A stretch of DNA of 64,000 nt from Elstera sp043721315 (GCA_043721315.1 JAYSQZ010000034.1:62001-126000); one strand, 5' to 3'; positions 42,850 to 51,224 are shown, counted from the first letter of the stretch. The notes: generated by a model not told the origin, from the sequence alone. Made by a program: numbers and translations.

Positions 42850-43767
42850 TTAGGCCGCAGACAAGGGGGGCGATAGGGGAGGAGACACGGGAGCGGAGGA
42901 TTCGAGCGCAGGCAGCGGCGCGGCACGCATCAGCAGGCGCAAAATCTTAGCCAGCGTGCCGCGCAACTCGGCGCGCGTCACCACTGTATCCAGCATTCCG
43001 TGCTCCAGCAGATATTCGGCGCGCTGGAAGCCTTCGGGCAGCTTTTCACGCACCGTGCTCTCGATCACGCGCGCCCCCGCAAAGGCAATATAGGCCCCCG
43101 GTTCGGCCAGATGTACGTCGCCCAGCATGGCAAACGAGGCGGAAACGCCGCCCGTGGTGGGATCGGTTAGCAACACGATATAGGGCAGCCCGGCTTCCTT
43201 CACCATCTGCACCGCAATCGTGGTGCGCGGCAGTTGCATGAGCGACAGAATGCCCTCCTGCATCCGCGCGCCGCCGGAAGCGGTAACGGCGATGAAGGCG
43301 GCTTTGCGGGCGACGGCTTCGCGCGCGGCGGCAACGAACCCATCCCCAACGCCAATCCCCATCGAGCCGCCCATGAAGCTGAAATCTAGGACCGACACGA
43401 CCGCCGGAACCCCGCCAATCGTACCCGCCGCCGAGGAAATCGCATCCGGCTCGGTGGTTTTAGCGTGGGAGCGCTTGAGACGATCCGTATAACGCTCCTT
43501 ATCGCGGAACTTCAACGGATCGACGATGGGTTTCGGCATTTCCAGTTTAGTAAAACCGTCGTCTAGCATCAGCGAGAGGCGCTTGGCCGTGTCGATCCGC
43601 ATGTGATTGCCGCATTGGCTGCACACGTGCAGCGAGGCTTCGAGTTCCCGGTGGAAAATCATCGTGCCGCACTTGTCGCACTTGACCCATAGGTTATCGG
43701 GAATCTCAGCGCCCCGACTGACCAGCGCGCGAATTTTCGGACGGACGAAATTGGTCAGCCAATTCAT
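42850..43767 (-). CDS. accD: acetyl-CoA carboxylase carboxyltransferase subunit beta
   Basis: A 305-residue beta subunit of acetyl-CoA carboxylase, which transfers carboxyl from carboxybiotin to acetyl-CoA for fatty-acid synthesis. MNWLTNFVRPKIRAL opens the protein; the zinc ribbon is CDKC (near 34-37) and CSQC (near 53-56). FMGGSMGIGVGDGF and SGGARMQEGILSLMQ are crotonase-fold carboxyltransferase motifs. The ATG at 43767 follows AAGGGG. A Pro/Ser-rich tail ends it. Confidence 0.97.
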   Translation of the reverse strand: MNWLTNFVRPKIRALVSRGAEIPDNLWVKCDKCGTMIFHRELEASLHVCSQCGNHMRIDTAKRLSLMLDDGFTKLEMPKPIVDPLKFRDKERYTDRLKRSHAKTTEPDAISSAAGTIGGVPAVVSVLDFSFMGGSMGIGVGDGFVAAAREAVARKAAFIAVTASGGARMQEGILSLMQLPRTTIAVQMVKEAGLPYIVLLTDPTTGGVSASFAMLGDVHLAEPGAYIAFAGARVIESTVREKLPEGFQRAEYLLEHGMLDTVVTRAELRGTLAKILRLLMRAAPLPALESSAPVSPPLSPPLSAA

Positions 43768-43825
43768 ACCCTTAAAGCTCCTCTCTGTCGGCACATCGTG
43801 CCGATACCATTTCCAGTTAGGCGCA

Positions 43826-44581
43826 TCACGCCGCTGCCATCATGTCGTCGCGCACCCGGCGGGCGGCGTCTGCGGGGTCGCGCGCGGCGGTAATGGGCCG
43901 TCCAACGACCAACAAGCTGCCGCCCAAACGCACGGCTTCCCCCGGTGTCACGATCCGTTTTTGGTCGCCCGCGTCGGCCCAAGTCGGACGAATGCCAGGA
44001 ACCACCAACAGCGGCTTCGGCCCCAAACGAGCGCGGAGCAAGGCCGCTTCCTTCGCCGACGAAACCACCCCGGCCAAACCACTTGCAATCGCAAGCTGCG
44101 CCAAGCGCACGACCTGATCGGGCAGGGGACCGAGTTGGCCAGTTTGCTGCAAATCCTCATCACCCAAGCTGGTCAGCACGGTTACGCCGACGATGCTTGG
44201 CACGGGAACCCCTGCTTTCGCCGCTGTTTCCTGAGCGCTCTCAACGGCCGCCCGCAGCATGGCACTGCCGCCGCTGGCGTGGACCGTCATCACCGCAACC
44301 CCCAACCCCGCCACGGCACGCACCGCGCCTGCGATTGTATTCGGAATATCATGCAGCTTCAAATCGAGAAAAATCGGCAGGCCAACGCCTTGAATAGCGC
44401 GCACGCCCGCCGGGCCGTGGGCCAGAAAAAACTCTAACCCCAGCTTCACGCCATCCACATGCCCCGCTACCTGCCCTGCCCACAGACGGGCTTGGGCGAG
44501 ATCGACAGTATCGAGGGCACAATAAAGCTGTGCGGCTTGAATGTTTGCGCCGTACACCGACGCAGGTTTTATAGCGGTCAT
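43826..44581 (-). CDS. pyrF: orotidine 5'-phosphate decarboxylase
   Basis: A 251-residue TIM-barrel enzyme converting OMP to UMP. DGVKLGLEFFLAHG and the catalytic DLKLHDIPNT (Lys-x-x-Asp) are intact, and VVPGIRPTWAD is the phosphate-binding segment. The ribosome site is weak. It lies 12 bases after ribF and 58 before accD in a leftward run. No trp genes lie between pyrF and accD, a place where many relatives carry trpFBA. Confidence 0.96.
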   Translation of the reverse strand: MTAIKPASVYGANIQAAQLYCALDTVDLAQARLWAGQVAGHVDGVKLGLEFFLAHGPAGVRAIQGVGLPIFLDLKLHDIPNTIAGAVRAVAGLGVAVMTVHASGGSAMLRAAVESAQETAAKAGVPVPSIVGVTVLTSLGDEDLQQTGQLGPLPDQVVRLAQLAIASGLAGVVSSAKEAALLRARLGPKPLLVVPGIRPTWADAGDQKRIVTPGEAVRLGGSLLVVGRPITAARDPADAARRVRDDMMAAA

Positions 44582-44593
44582 GGGGCCATTCTT

Positions 44594-45568
44594 TTAACAG
44601 AACGCTGCCAGCTTGTCGCGAGCCGCGTCAACATCGAGGCCAATCTGGCGAGTGAGCGCCGTCAGCCCATCGAATTTCTGTTCTGGCCGCAGGAAATGGC
44701 GCAGGGCGACCGTGAGCTTGCGGCCATAAAGATCGCCCGCAAAATCAAACAGATGCACTTCCAACCGCTCGGCCTGCCCCGCCACCGTAGGCCGCCGCCC
44801 AAGGTTGGCGACGCCGTGATAGAACTGCCCATCGGCTTCCACCGTAACCGCATAGACGCCTAACGCCGGGCGCAGATACTCGCCTAAGTCGATGTTTGCC
44901 GTGGGGAACCCAAGGGTCCGCCCGCGCTTATCGCCGTGACGCACGCGGCCCGTGATGGTGAACGGTCGCCCGAGCAGCGCCGCCGCCTCTTCCACCCGGC
45001 CCGCGCGTAAGTGATCGCGAATCAGGGTCGAGGCAAACGCCTCCCCCGCCCCATCTCCCTCGGCCCGGCGTTGCGGGGGCAGCGCGGAAACCGTGAACGA
45101 ACCCGCCGCGCTCAAGGTGCCCGCGTTCCCGGCGCGCCCGCGCCCAAAACAGAAATCATGCCCAATGGCGACATGGCGCACGCCAAGCCCATCAATCAAC
45201 ACGCGCTGAATAAAATCGTCCGGCGTTTGTTGGGCGAACGCCGGAGTGAAGCGCAAGGAGAGAACCGCCGCCAGCCCTAACTCCGCCAGCGCTTTGATCT
45301 TCGTCATCCCCGGCGTCAGGCGGAAGGGGTCGGGCGAGCCTTTGCCATTGAGGCGAGCGAATAGGCTGCGCGGGTGCGGCTCGAAGGTGAGGGCCAACAG
45401 CGGCAACCCCTGCGCCTCGGCAACAGCCCGCGCCGCCGCGATCACCGCGCGGTGGCCCAAATGGACCCCATCGAAATTACCAACCGCCACTGCCCCACCC
45501 CGCAGGTGTTCGGGCAGAGAGGTTAAATCGCGCAACAAACAGGTGCCCTGTGCCGGGGTCCGGGTCAT
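44594..45568 (-). CDS. ribF: bifunctional riboflavin kinase/FAD synthetase
   Basis: A 324-residue enzyme making FMN and FAD. The N-terminal FAD synthetase has AVAVGNFDGVHLGHRAVI and VRHVAIGHDFCFGRGRAGN; the C-terminal kinase (from about 185) has ITGRVRHGDKRGRTLGFPTANI and YHGVANLGRRPTV. Length is usual (about 310-330). First gene of the leftward ribF-pyrF-accD-folC run, divergent from the response regulator gene. Confidence 0.97.
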   Translation of the reverse strand: MTRTPAQGTCLLRDLTSLPEHLRGGAVAVGNFDGVHLGHRAVIAAARAVAEAQGLPLLALTFEPHPRSLFARLNGKGSPDPFRLTPGMTKIKALAELGLAAVLSLRFTPAFAQQTPDDFIQRVLIDGLGVRHVAIGHDFCFGRGRAGNAGTLSAAGSFTVSALPPQRRAEGDGAGEAFASTLIRDHLRAGRVEEAAALLGRPFTITGRVRHGDKRGRTLGFPTANIDLGEYLRPALGVYAVTVEADGQFYHGVANLGRRPTVAGQAERLEVHLFDFAGDLYGRKLTVALRHFLRPEQKFDGLTALTRQIGLDVDAARDKLAAFC

Positions 45569-45769
45569 CCGAAATCCTTTTGCGTCTTCAAGACATCACC
45601 TTAGAGGCTGTTATAGGCAGGCAAAACCGTTCCGGCAACGGCCCCGCGCGCCTCCAAAGCCGTCAGGAACATCACAGCCGCGCATTTTGGCAAGCATTTT
45701 AGGTTGACTTTTATGAGCATTATAGTAGGCCAAACGCTTAAATGCCGACCCACTTGACGGAGAACACCC

Positions 45770-46822
45770 GTGTTCGAGCGCCTAAGCGTGCTGATAATCG
45801 AAGACAGCCCCTTTTTCCGAGGGATGCTGGCGGAGATTCTGCGCGCGCTCAAAGTGGGCCGGATCGTGGCGATGGAAGAGGGGGGGGGCGCGATTACGCA
45901 CCTGCGCTCCATCGGCAAGAATGCCGCCGCCGCGCAAGCGTTGGTGCCCGATCTCATCATCTGTGATTACATCATGTCGCCGATCAATGGCGCGATGGTG
46001 CTGCGCTGGGTGCGCCAAAGCGAAGATTCGCCAGATCGTTTCATCCCCTTCGTCATGATTTCCGGGGCCGCTGACGGCGATAAAGTGCGCGAAGTGCGCG
46101 ATTTAGGCGTGACTGAGTTTCTGGCCAAACCGTTTTCGGTTAAAGCCGTCGCCAATCATATGATTTCCGCCATTGATGCGCCGCGCCCGTATATCTACAC
46201 GCGCGACTATTTCGGCCCCGACCGACGCCGCCAAGTGCGGCCTTATAATGATGTTGACCGCCGGATTGCTACCGAGAAAGACCTGGAAATCCTCTACAGC
46301 GGCTCGCGCTTACGCTCGGTCAACCCGAATGCTAAAGCCTTTGTGTTCAAACTGCCGAACCGCTTGCGCGAGAAAATCGCGGGCATTGGGCGGGGGCCGT
46401 TGGTTATCGACCCCAGCTTGCTGCACCAGGCCGAACAGCAGTTGGACCGGATGGAGGAAGATTATTCGGATTGGGTGCGCGGCTCAATCCAACAGCTTTA
46501 CGAGGCCCACCGTTCGGGCCGCGCGCTGGACCCGCGCAAACGGATTATTCCGATCCAAAGCATCAACAAGATCGCCCATGATCTGCGCGGCCAAGGCTCC
46601 ACCTTCGGCTACCCGCTGATTACGGTCTTCGGGCGGTCTTTGTATGAATGCACGCTGGATATTTCTGAGGCCAGCGACCAGCTTTTCGAGTTCATCCGCA
46701 CTCATATCGACGGGATCAACGCCGTAATTCGCGAAAAAATCAAAGGCGAAGGCGGGCAGATGGGCAAGGATCTCATTACCAGCCTCGAGCGCGCGCGCGA
46801 CCGGCTGATGGTAACGCATTAG
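45770..46822 (+). CDS. stand-alone receiver (REC) protein with C-terminal HPt-like domain
   Basis: A 350-residue signalling protein. Residues 5-130 form a receiver domain with acidic E11/D12, phospho-acceptor D66 in IICDYIMSP, and K120 in EFLAKPFS. A linker YIYTRDYFGPDRRRQVRPY follows. Residues about 250-345 contain INKIAHDLRGQGSTFGYPL, matching the HPt pattern HxLKGxxxxxG with His270. No kinase or DNA-binding output is present, so it may relay phosphate between partners. GTG start at 45770 with CGGAG seven bases upstream. No cognate kinase gene is adjacent. Confidence 0.88.
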   Translation: MFERLSVLIIEDSPFFRGMLAEILRALKVGRIVAMEEGGGAITHLRSIGKNAAAAQALVPDLIICDYIMSPINGAMVLRWVRQSEDSPDRFIPFVMISGAADGDKVREVRDLGVTEFLAKPFSVKAVANHMISAIDAPRPYIYTRDYFGPDRRRQVRPYNDVDRRIATEKDLEILYSGSRLRSVNPNAKAFVFKLPNRLREKIAGIGRGPLVIDPSLLHQAEQQLDRMEEDYSDWVRGSIQQLYEAHRSGRALDPRKRIIPIQSINKIAHDLRGQGSTFGYPLITVFGRSLYECTLDISEASDQLFEFIRTHIDGINAVIREKIKGEGGQMGKDLITSLERARDRLMVTH

Positions 46823-46865
46823 GATTTACGACTTATTGATAGTAGCAAAAACAAACCAAATAGTT

Positions 46866-46909
46866 TATAAAAATAGTAGAAGGAGCGCCTCAAGAGACGC
46901 CCCTTCTAC
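46866..46909 (-). terminator. terminator reading leftward, between REC-HPt and HEPN genes
   Basis: GTAGAAGG...CCTTCTAC with an inner GCG/CGC pairing at 46876-46909 forms a strong hairpin. On the minus strand it is followed by CTATTTTTATAAA, a good T-tract; on the plus strand no T-run follows. It would stop leftward transcription, yet no leftward gene is visible immediately upstream of it. Confidence 0.6.
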
Positions 46910-46990
46910 GCGTCAGGTGTGCGCTACGGAAGACCAAGCTGCCCACATATTCCCAACGTTGCATCTTCAACATGATGGATTTATCGACGA

Positions 46991-47788
46991 ATGTCAATAC
47001 GTCTGCAAGAAAATGAGATTGCCCAAGTCATTGAGCTGCTTTCTCTGGAGAGATTATCAGTTTTCAGAAACACACAAAGAGATGATATTAGTTTAATAAC
47101 AATACATGCACAAGTAATGACAATTTCTGCCGAAATTATGCCGATAATTAGTTTAATAGAGATTTTTTTAAGAAACGCAATATCAAATAAAATTGAAAAC
47201 ACGTTTAATTCAAAAGATTGGCTCATAAATCCAATATCGGGATTACATTGGAAAACATCAGAAGAGAAAAAAATAAAGGATGCGAAAAAGGCAGCTCAAA
47301 AAGCACTATATAGCAAGATGAAATCTCGTCAGAAAATAACGCTAGATATCAATATATCACCCAACATCTTATCAAGCAACCCTAGCCACATAAAGAAAAT
47401 AAAGCTCAGGCAAGGGGGAATTATAATTACAAACGACCAAGTGATTGCTCAAATGACAATTTTCTTTTGGAAGAGGCTTTTATCAGACGATTACGAAGCA
47501 ACCTTATGGAAAAGGTGCTTAAGGAAGATTTTTCCTAACAAATCGATTGACAGATCAATTGTCGGCGCTCACCTTGAAGTAATCTATCAATCCAGAAATA
47601 GAGTCGCTCATCATGAACCTATATATGGCAATCGATTAACAAAATTAATCGAATCTATGGAATTTATATGCTCTAATTTTCTGAATGAAAGCCCGGAAAC
47701 ATACGATGGGATATTAAAGATATTACTATCTAAAAATATTGTTTCATTAAAAAATGAAGCGGACATATTGAGTGGCATACTTCAATAG
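46991..47788 (+). CDS. Abi-like HEPN protein in an AT-rich island
   Basis: A 265-residue, Lys/Ile/Asn-rich protein of very AT-rich codons. IISLIEIFLRNAISNKIE near residue 55 and QSRNRVAHHEPIYGNRL near residue 210 match the Abi_2 (AbiD/AbiF-like) group; the RNRVAH segment is the Rx4H-type HEPN motif found in many RNases of toxin and phage-defence systems. A phage-abortive role is inferred from the family. No antitoxin gene is adjacent. It ends four bases before the stop of the opposing DUF2244 gene. No clear ribosome site is seen. Its base composition differs sharply from both neighbours, a sign of transfer. Confidence 0.85.
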   Translation: MSIRLQENEIAQVIELLSLERLSVFRNTQRDDISLITIHAQVMTISAEIMPIISLIEIFLRNAISNKIENTFNSKDWLINPISGLHWKTSEEKKIKDAKKAAQKALYSKMKSRQKITLDINISPNILSSNPSHIKKIKLRQGGIIITNDQVIAQMTIFFWKRLLSDDYEATLWKRCLRKIFPNKSIDRSIVGAHLEVIYQSRNRVAHHEPIYGNRLTKLIESMEFICSNFLNESPETYDGILKILLSKNIVSLKNEADILSGILQ

Positions 47789-47792
47789 GGTA

Positions 47793-48305
47793 CTATAATT
47801 TCAAAGAGGTGAGTGCAGCCCGCAATGCTCCCGCTAGCCGTTCCCGTTCGGCAGGCGGAAGGAAGCTGCCCACCTGCGTTCCGCGCCCGTGGCTCCACAG
47901 CGTGAGCGGGGTTGAGGGGGCTGCGGGTTCTTCCAGCTCCACCCGCAGCCAATAGGGGCGTAGGGTTTCGGTTTCGCCCCGGCCTGTCGGATCAATGCGC
48001 TGGATCGTTAGCCAATCGGCGGTAAGGCGCAGCTTCTCCCGCCGCCGCGCCGCCCGGTAGGACGCGCGAAACGCGGCGTAGATCAGCAGCACATCCACAC
48101 CCATAAAACCAATCACCGGCCAGGCCCCGGCCACGAATACGGCCCCGCCCGCAATCACGTTCACACCAATCACCGCCGCCATCAGCACGCGAAACCCTTT
48201 TACCGAAAGCGAACGGTGCGGGCGCAATTCGGCATCGAACAGCACGGGTCCGGTATCGGGTATGGCCTCGGGGCCATCGGGGGCGAAGAGCGGGGCTTGC
48301 GTCAC
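47793..48305 (-). CDS. DUF2244 membrane protein
   Basis: A 170-residue protein with two adjacent transmembrane helices (about 37-80) after an N-terminal RPHRSLSVKGFRVLM, the DUF2244 signature, then WPVIGFMGVDVLLIYAAFR and a C-terminal beta-rich part with GSFLPPAERERLAGALRAAL. Function unknown. The GTG at 48305 gives a family-typical length; no good ribosome site is visible, and a TTG-started longer form (to 48416) would overlap nth. The gene commonly sits opposite nth in alphaproteobacteria. Confidence 0.85.
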   Translation of the reverse strand: MTQAPLFAPDGPEAIPDTGPVLFDAELRPHRSLSVKGFRVLMAAVIGVNVIAGGAVFVAGAWPVIGFMGVDVLLIYAAFRASYRAARRREKLRLTADWLTIQRIDPTGRGETETLRPYWLRVELEEPAAPSTPLTLWSHGRGTQVGSFLPPAERERLAGALRAALTSLKL

Positions 48306-48370
48306 GATAGACTTGATCTTGCGCCGCAGACCGGCAAAGTCAACGCTTGCCGCTGCCGCCCGAGGATACA

Positions 48371-49078
48371 ATGGCCGACCCCCAACATCCCCCCTCCCAA
48401 AAAATCCAGTCCCCAAAAATGACGAAAGCCGCCATCGAAGGGTTTTTCGCGACCCTCGCCGCTGCCAACCCGGAACCGAAAACCGAGCTTGAGTTCACGA
48501 GCGCTTTCACGCTGCTGGTCGCGGTCGTGCTGTCGGCTCAGGCAACCGACGTGTCGGTGAATAAAGCCACGCGCGGTCTGTTCGCGGCAGCAGCCACACC
48601 GGAGGCAATGGTGGCTTTGGGGGAAGCCGGTATTCGCGACCACATCAAAACCATCGGTTTGTTCAACGCCAAGGCCAAGAATGTGCTGGCCCTCAGTCAG
48701 CAGTTGATCGCCAACCACGCCAGCGCGGTTCCCGGCACGCGCGAGGCTTTGGAAGCCTTGCCCGGCGTGGGGCGCAAAACCGCGAATGTGGTGCTGAACG
48801 TCTTCTTCGGGCAAGCAACCATGGCGGTCGATACGCACATCTTCCGCCTCGGCAACCGTACGGGCCTGGCCCCCGGTGCAACCCCGCTGGCCGTGGAAGA
48901 GGGGTTGCTGAAGCGCATCCCAAAACGCTGGCTGCTCCACGCTCACCACTGGCTCATTCTGCACGGGCGCTATATCTGCAAGGCCCGCAAGCCAGAGTGT
49001 TTTCGATGCCCGGTGGTTGAATTTTGTCGGTATGGGGGGAAGGATGCCGTCGGTGGAGTAGATCACCTGCCCCCTTGA
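48371..49078 (+). CDS. nth: endonuclease III
   Basis: A 235-residue DNA glycosylase/AP lyase removing oxidised pyrimidines. LEALPGVGRKTANVVLN is the helix-hairpin-helix with the catalytic Lys, VDTHIFRLGNRTGL carries the catalytic Asp, and the [4Fe-4S] loop CKARKPECFRCPVVEFC has the Cx6Cx2Cx5C spacing. ATG at 48371 follows GAGG; an internal ATG at 48419 has no ribosome site but matches the usual N-terminus. The stop overlaps a candidate heat-shock promoter for hsp20. Confidence 0.96.
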   Translation: MADPQHPPSQKIQSPKMTKAAIEGFFATLAAANPEPKTELEFTSAFTLLVAVVLSAQATDVSVNKATRGLFAAAATPEAMVALGEAGIRDHIKTIGLFNAKAKNVLALSQQLIANHASAVPGTREALEALPGVGRKTANVVLNVFFGQATMAVDTHIFRLGNRTGLAPGATPLAVEEGLLKRIPKRWLLHAHHWLILHGRYICKARKPECFRCPVVEFCRYGGKDAVGGVDHLPP

Positions 49079-49102
49079 TGAACCGCGCGCCAAGTGCCAT
49101 GT
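49074..49102 (+). promoter_or_regulatory. candidate sigma-32 (RpoH) promoter of hsp20
   Basis: CTTGAT at 49074-49079 and CCATGT at 49097-49102, 17 bases apart, resemble the RpoH pattern CTTGAA ... CCATnT. The -35 element overlaps the nth stop codon. It is 88 bases before the hsp20 ATG. The match is imperfect (T for A in the -35; one change in the -10). Confidence 0.45.
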
Positions 49103-49190
49103 AAGTGGGGTTAACCGATGCTCCCCAATGCCGTTTTGACGGGTTGGAGGGCTAACACCCGCTCGCTTTATCTGAAGGAGAAGGGATTTC

Positions 49191-49646
49191 ATGACGCGCG
49201 TTTCAGTGCTTCACTCGCCGTTTCTCTTGGGCTTTGAACACGTCGAGCGCACGCTCGACCGGATCGCCAAGGGAGCCAATGAGGGCTATCCGCCCTATAA
49301 TATCGAGCAAACAGGCGAAGATCGGTTGCGGATTACCTTGGCGGTTGCCGGGTTCCGCCGCGAGGATTTGTCCATCCAGATCGAGAATAACCAACTCGTG
49401 ATCCGAGGGCGTCAGCAAGACGATTCCAACCGCGTTTTCCTGCACCGGGGCATTGCCGCACGGCAGTTTCAGCGGACGTTTGTGCTGGTGGAAGGCATTG
49501 AAGTGATTGGGGCCGAGATCGACAACGGTCTGCTGAACGTCGATCTACACCGGCCTCTTCCAGAAGTGACCGTGCGGACGGTGGAAATCAAAACCCCGCC
49601 GAAAGCCACACCGAAAGCGCCCACCCTGGACGTAGCCCCCGAATAG
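49191..49646 (+). CDS. small heat-shock protein Hsp20
   Basis: A 151-residue alpha-crystallin-type chaperone that holds unfolding proteins. The alpha-crystallin domain runs from about PYNIEQTGEDRLRITLAVAGF to VELV-like strands; GIEVIGAEIDNGLLNVDLHRP has the G-x-L motif region (NGLLNVDL) and the C-terminal TIK-like segment is weak. AAGGAGAAGG precedes the ATG. DUF1150 follows after 195 bp, the usual alphaproteobacterial pairing. Heat induction is likely from the candidate RpoH promoter. Confidence 0.93.
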   Translation: MTRVSVLHSPFLLGFEHVERTLDRIAKGANEGYPPYNIEQTGEDRLRITLAVAGFRREDLSIQIENNQLVIRGRQQDDSNRVFLHRGIAARQFQRTFVLVEGIEVIGAEIDNGLLNVDLHRPLPEVTVRTVEIKTPPKATPKAPTLDVAPE

Positions 49647-49675
49647 CCGCATCGGCGCGATGTTTGTTACACGCG

Positions 49676-49720
49676 CCGTAAGATCTCTTTAAGGATTTTC
49701 CCGTCACAGTGATCTTACGG
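49676..49720. repeat. long-loop inverted repeat between hsp20 and DUF1150
   Basis: CCGTAAGATC at 49676-49685 is repeated in exact inverse at 49711-49720 with a 25-base loop, followed by GGGGACAAAGCCCC, a second small hairpin. It lies in the 195-bp gap after hsp20. It may be a processing or attenuation element or a terminator of unusual shape; no T-run follows. Confidence 0.45.
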
Positions 49721-49841
49721 AGGGGACAAAGCCCCCCCATCTCAGTGATACTGGGTAAGTGATGCTGAACCCGTGTCACTGTCGTTGGAGCCGGGCCAAG
49801 GGCAGGCTCACACGAAAGGTCAGAGAAGAAAGGACGATACT

Positions 49842-50057
49842 ATGGTGTTCATGCAACGCCCTACCAGTTTTACCCCCAGCGATTTTGCCGCGCTTGGTTC
49901 CGGCGGTGTCGCCTATGTGAAGCCGGTTATTCATGACGGCCAGCCCGCCTACGGAATCTTCGGGGCCGACGGCACGGCGATGGCCATTGCCACCAGCCGC
50001 GATCTTGCCCTGGCCGCGATCAAGCAGAATGATTTGGAGCCGGTTGACGCGCATTGA
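49842..50057 (+). CDS. DUF1150 family small protein
   Basis: A 71-residue protein with the DUF1150 pattern SDFAALGSGGVAYVKPV and IKQNDLEPVDAH at the end. Found almost only in alphaproteobacteria, typically after an Hsp20 gene; function unknown, perhaps a co-factor of the chaperone. The ATG at 49842 matches the family start; upstream AAAGGAC is a fair ribosome site. A longer in-frame start at 49773 adds a non-conserved Gln-rich stretch. Confidence 0.9.
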   Translation: MVFMQRPTSFTPSDFAALGSGGVAYVKPVIHDGQPAYGIFGADGTAMAIATSRDLALAAIKQNDLEPVDAH

Positions 50058-50165
50058 TAACGCCATGTAAGGCGCAATTTCGTTCAAGACCCCGCGCAGC
50101 CTAATCCCCTAGCCTTGTTCTCTGTGCCGGTCCTGTTGATCGGCCGAGCGTATGAGGGGGTTCTC

Positions 50166-50879
50166 GTGTCTTCGCCAATTTTAGGATTTCGGGCAGGCTT
50201 TATGGCTTGCTTACCGCTTGCGTTGAGCGTGGTGGTGTTTGGGCTGGTCTATGGGCTGCTGGCCGCAGGCAAGGGCCTGAGCGTGGCCGAAACCGTGCTG
50301 ATGAGCCTGATCGTTTTTGCAGGTTCTAGCCAATTGCTCGCGTTGGAGCTTTGGACTCAGCCGCCCGCCGTGGCCGTTCTGGCGCTGTCGGTGATGATTC
50401 TCAACCTGCGCTATCTGCTGCAAACTGCCGCCCTGAAAGACCTGCTATTGCCGCTAGGGTTGCCGCGCGCGCTTGCCGCATCCGCCTTCAATGCCGATGA
50501 AAACTGGGCGGTGACGATCCAGGCTTTGCGCGGGCCACACGCGGCCTTCGTGCGCGCCAGCTATTACGTAGGGGCTGCTGCCTGCCTGTATTGCTTCTGG
50601 TCCGTGAGTGGCGGCATTGGGTGGTTTGCAGGCGGCCTCGTGCCTGATCCGCAAGCCTTGGGCCTTGGGATTGTTGGCACTGCCGTCTTCGTGTCCTTAC
50701 TGCACGGGCTTTACCGGAGCCGCGCCGATTTTCTGCCCTGGGGTGCCGCCGCTGCCAGCGCCGGGATCGCCAGCCTCACGCTGCCGGGCGCTTGGTATAT
50801 TCTCATCGGTGGTCTCGTTGGCGCACTCGCGGGGGCAGGGCGCGATAGCCTTAAAGCACACAAAGGAGCCGTAGCATGA
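50166..50879 (+). CDS. azlC: AzlC-type branched-chain amino acid exporter, large subunit
   Basis: A 237-residue membrane protein of the AzlC/YgaZ family, which with AzlD exports branched-chain amino acids or analogues. Typical are FRAGFMACLPLALSVVVFGL near the start and VFAGSSQLLALELW, LNLRYLLQTAALKD and FNADENWAV in the core. The GTG at 50166 has GAGGGGG six bases upstream; an ATG at 50115 is less likely. The stop overlaps the azlD start (ATGA). Confidence 0.93.
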   Translation: MSSPILGFRAGFMACLPLALSVVVFGLVYGLLAAGKGLSVAETVLMSLIVFAGSSQLLALELWTQPPAVAVLALSVMILNLRYLLQTAALKDLLLPLGLPRALAASAFNADENWAVTIQALRGPHAAFVRASYYVGAAACLYCFWSVSGGIGWFAGGLVPDPQALGLGIVGTAVFVSLLHGLYRSRADFLPWGAAAASAGIASLTLPGAWYILIGGLVGALAGAGRDSLKAHKGAVA

Positions 50880-51208
50880 ATTTCCCCACGCTGGCGGACA
50901 TGCTCCGCGTTGATACCGCGACGCTCATCGCCTTCTTGGCGATGGGAGCCGCCACGTTCGCTGTGCGCGCAGGCGGGATTCTCATGGTGCGCTTCTTGCG
51001 CCCAACGCCGTTTCTCGATGCCTTCCTGCATCACCTGCCGGGGGCGATGTTCGTGGCTCTGGTGGTTCCGGCTTTGTTGAAGGGTGGCCCCCCGGAATGG
51101 GCAGGGGCCGCCGCCGCTTATCTTGGAATGCGCCTAACGGGGCAATTAGCGGTCGCGTTAGTCCTTGCCGTCGCGGCGACGGTCAGTCTTAAGCTCTTGG
51201 GTTTTTAG
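50876..51208 (+). CDS. azlD: AzlD-type exporter small subunit
   Basis: A 110-residue membrane protein with three to four helices; TFAVRAGGILMVRFLRPTPF and HHLPGAMFVALVVPALL are the AzlD landmarks. It forms the transporter with AzlC. Translational coupling through a four-base overlap supports a fixed ratio of subunits. Confidence 0.93.
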   Translation: MNFPTLADMLRVDTATLIAFLAMGAATFAVRAGGILMVRFLRPTPFLDAFLHHLPGAMFVALVVPALLKGGPPEWAGAAAAYLGMRLTGQLAVALVLAVAATVSLKLLGF

Positions 51209-51224
51209 CCTGAGGATTACCGCT

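Noticed and set aside
45704..45726. TTGACT ... TATAGT before the REC-HPt gene as a sigma-70 promoter
   Set aside because: Spacer is only 11 bases, too short for a normal promoter.
46836..47096. 86-codon frame before the HEPN gene
   Set aside because: Shadow of the start region with no ribosome site and no coding character; hairpin lies within it.
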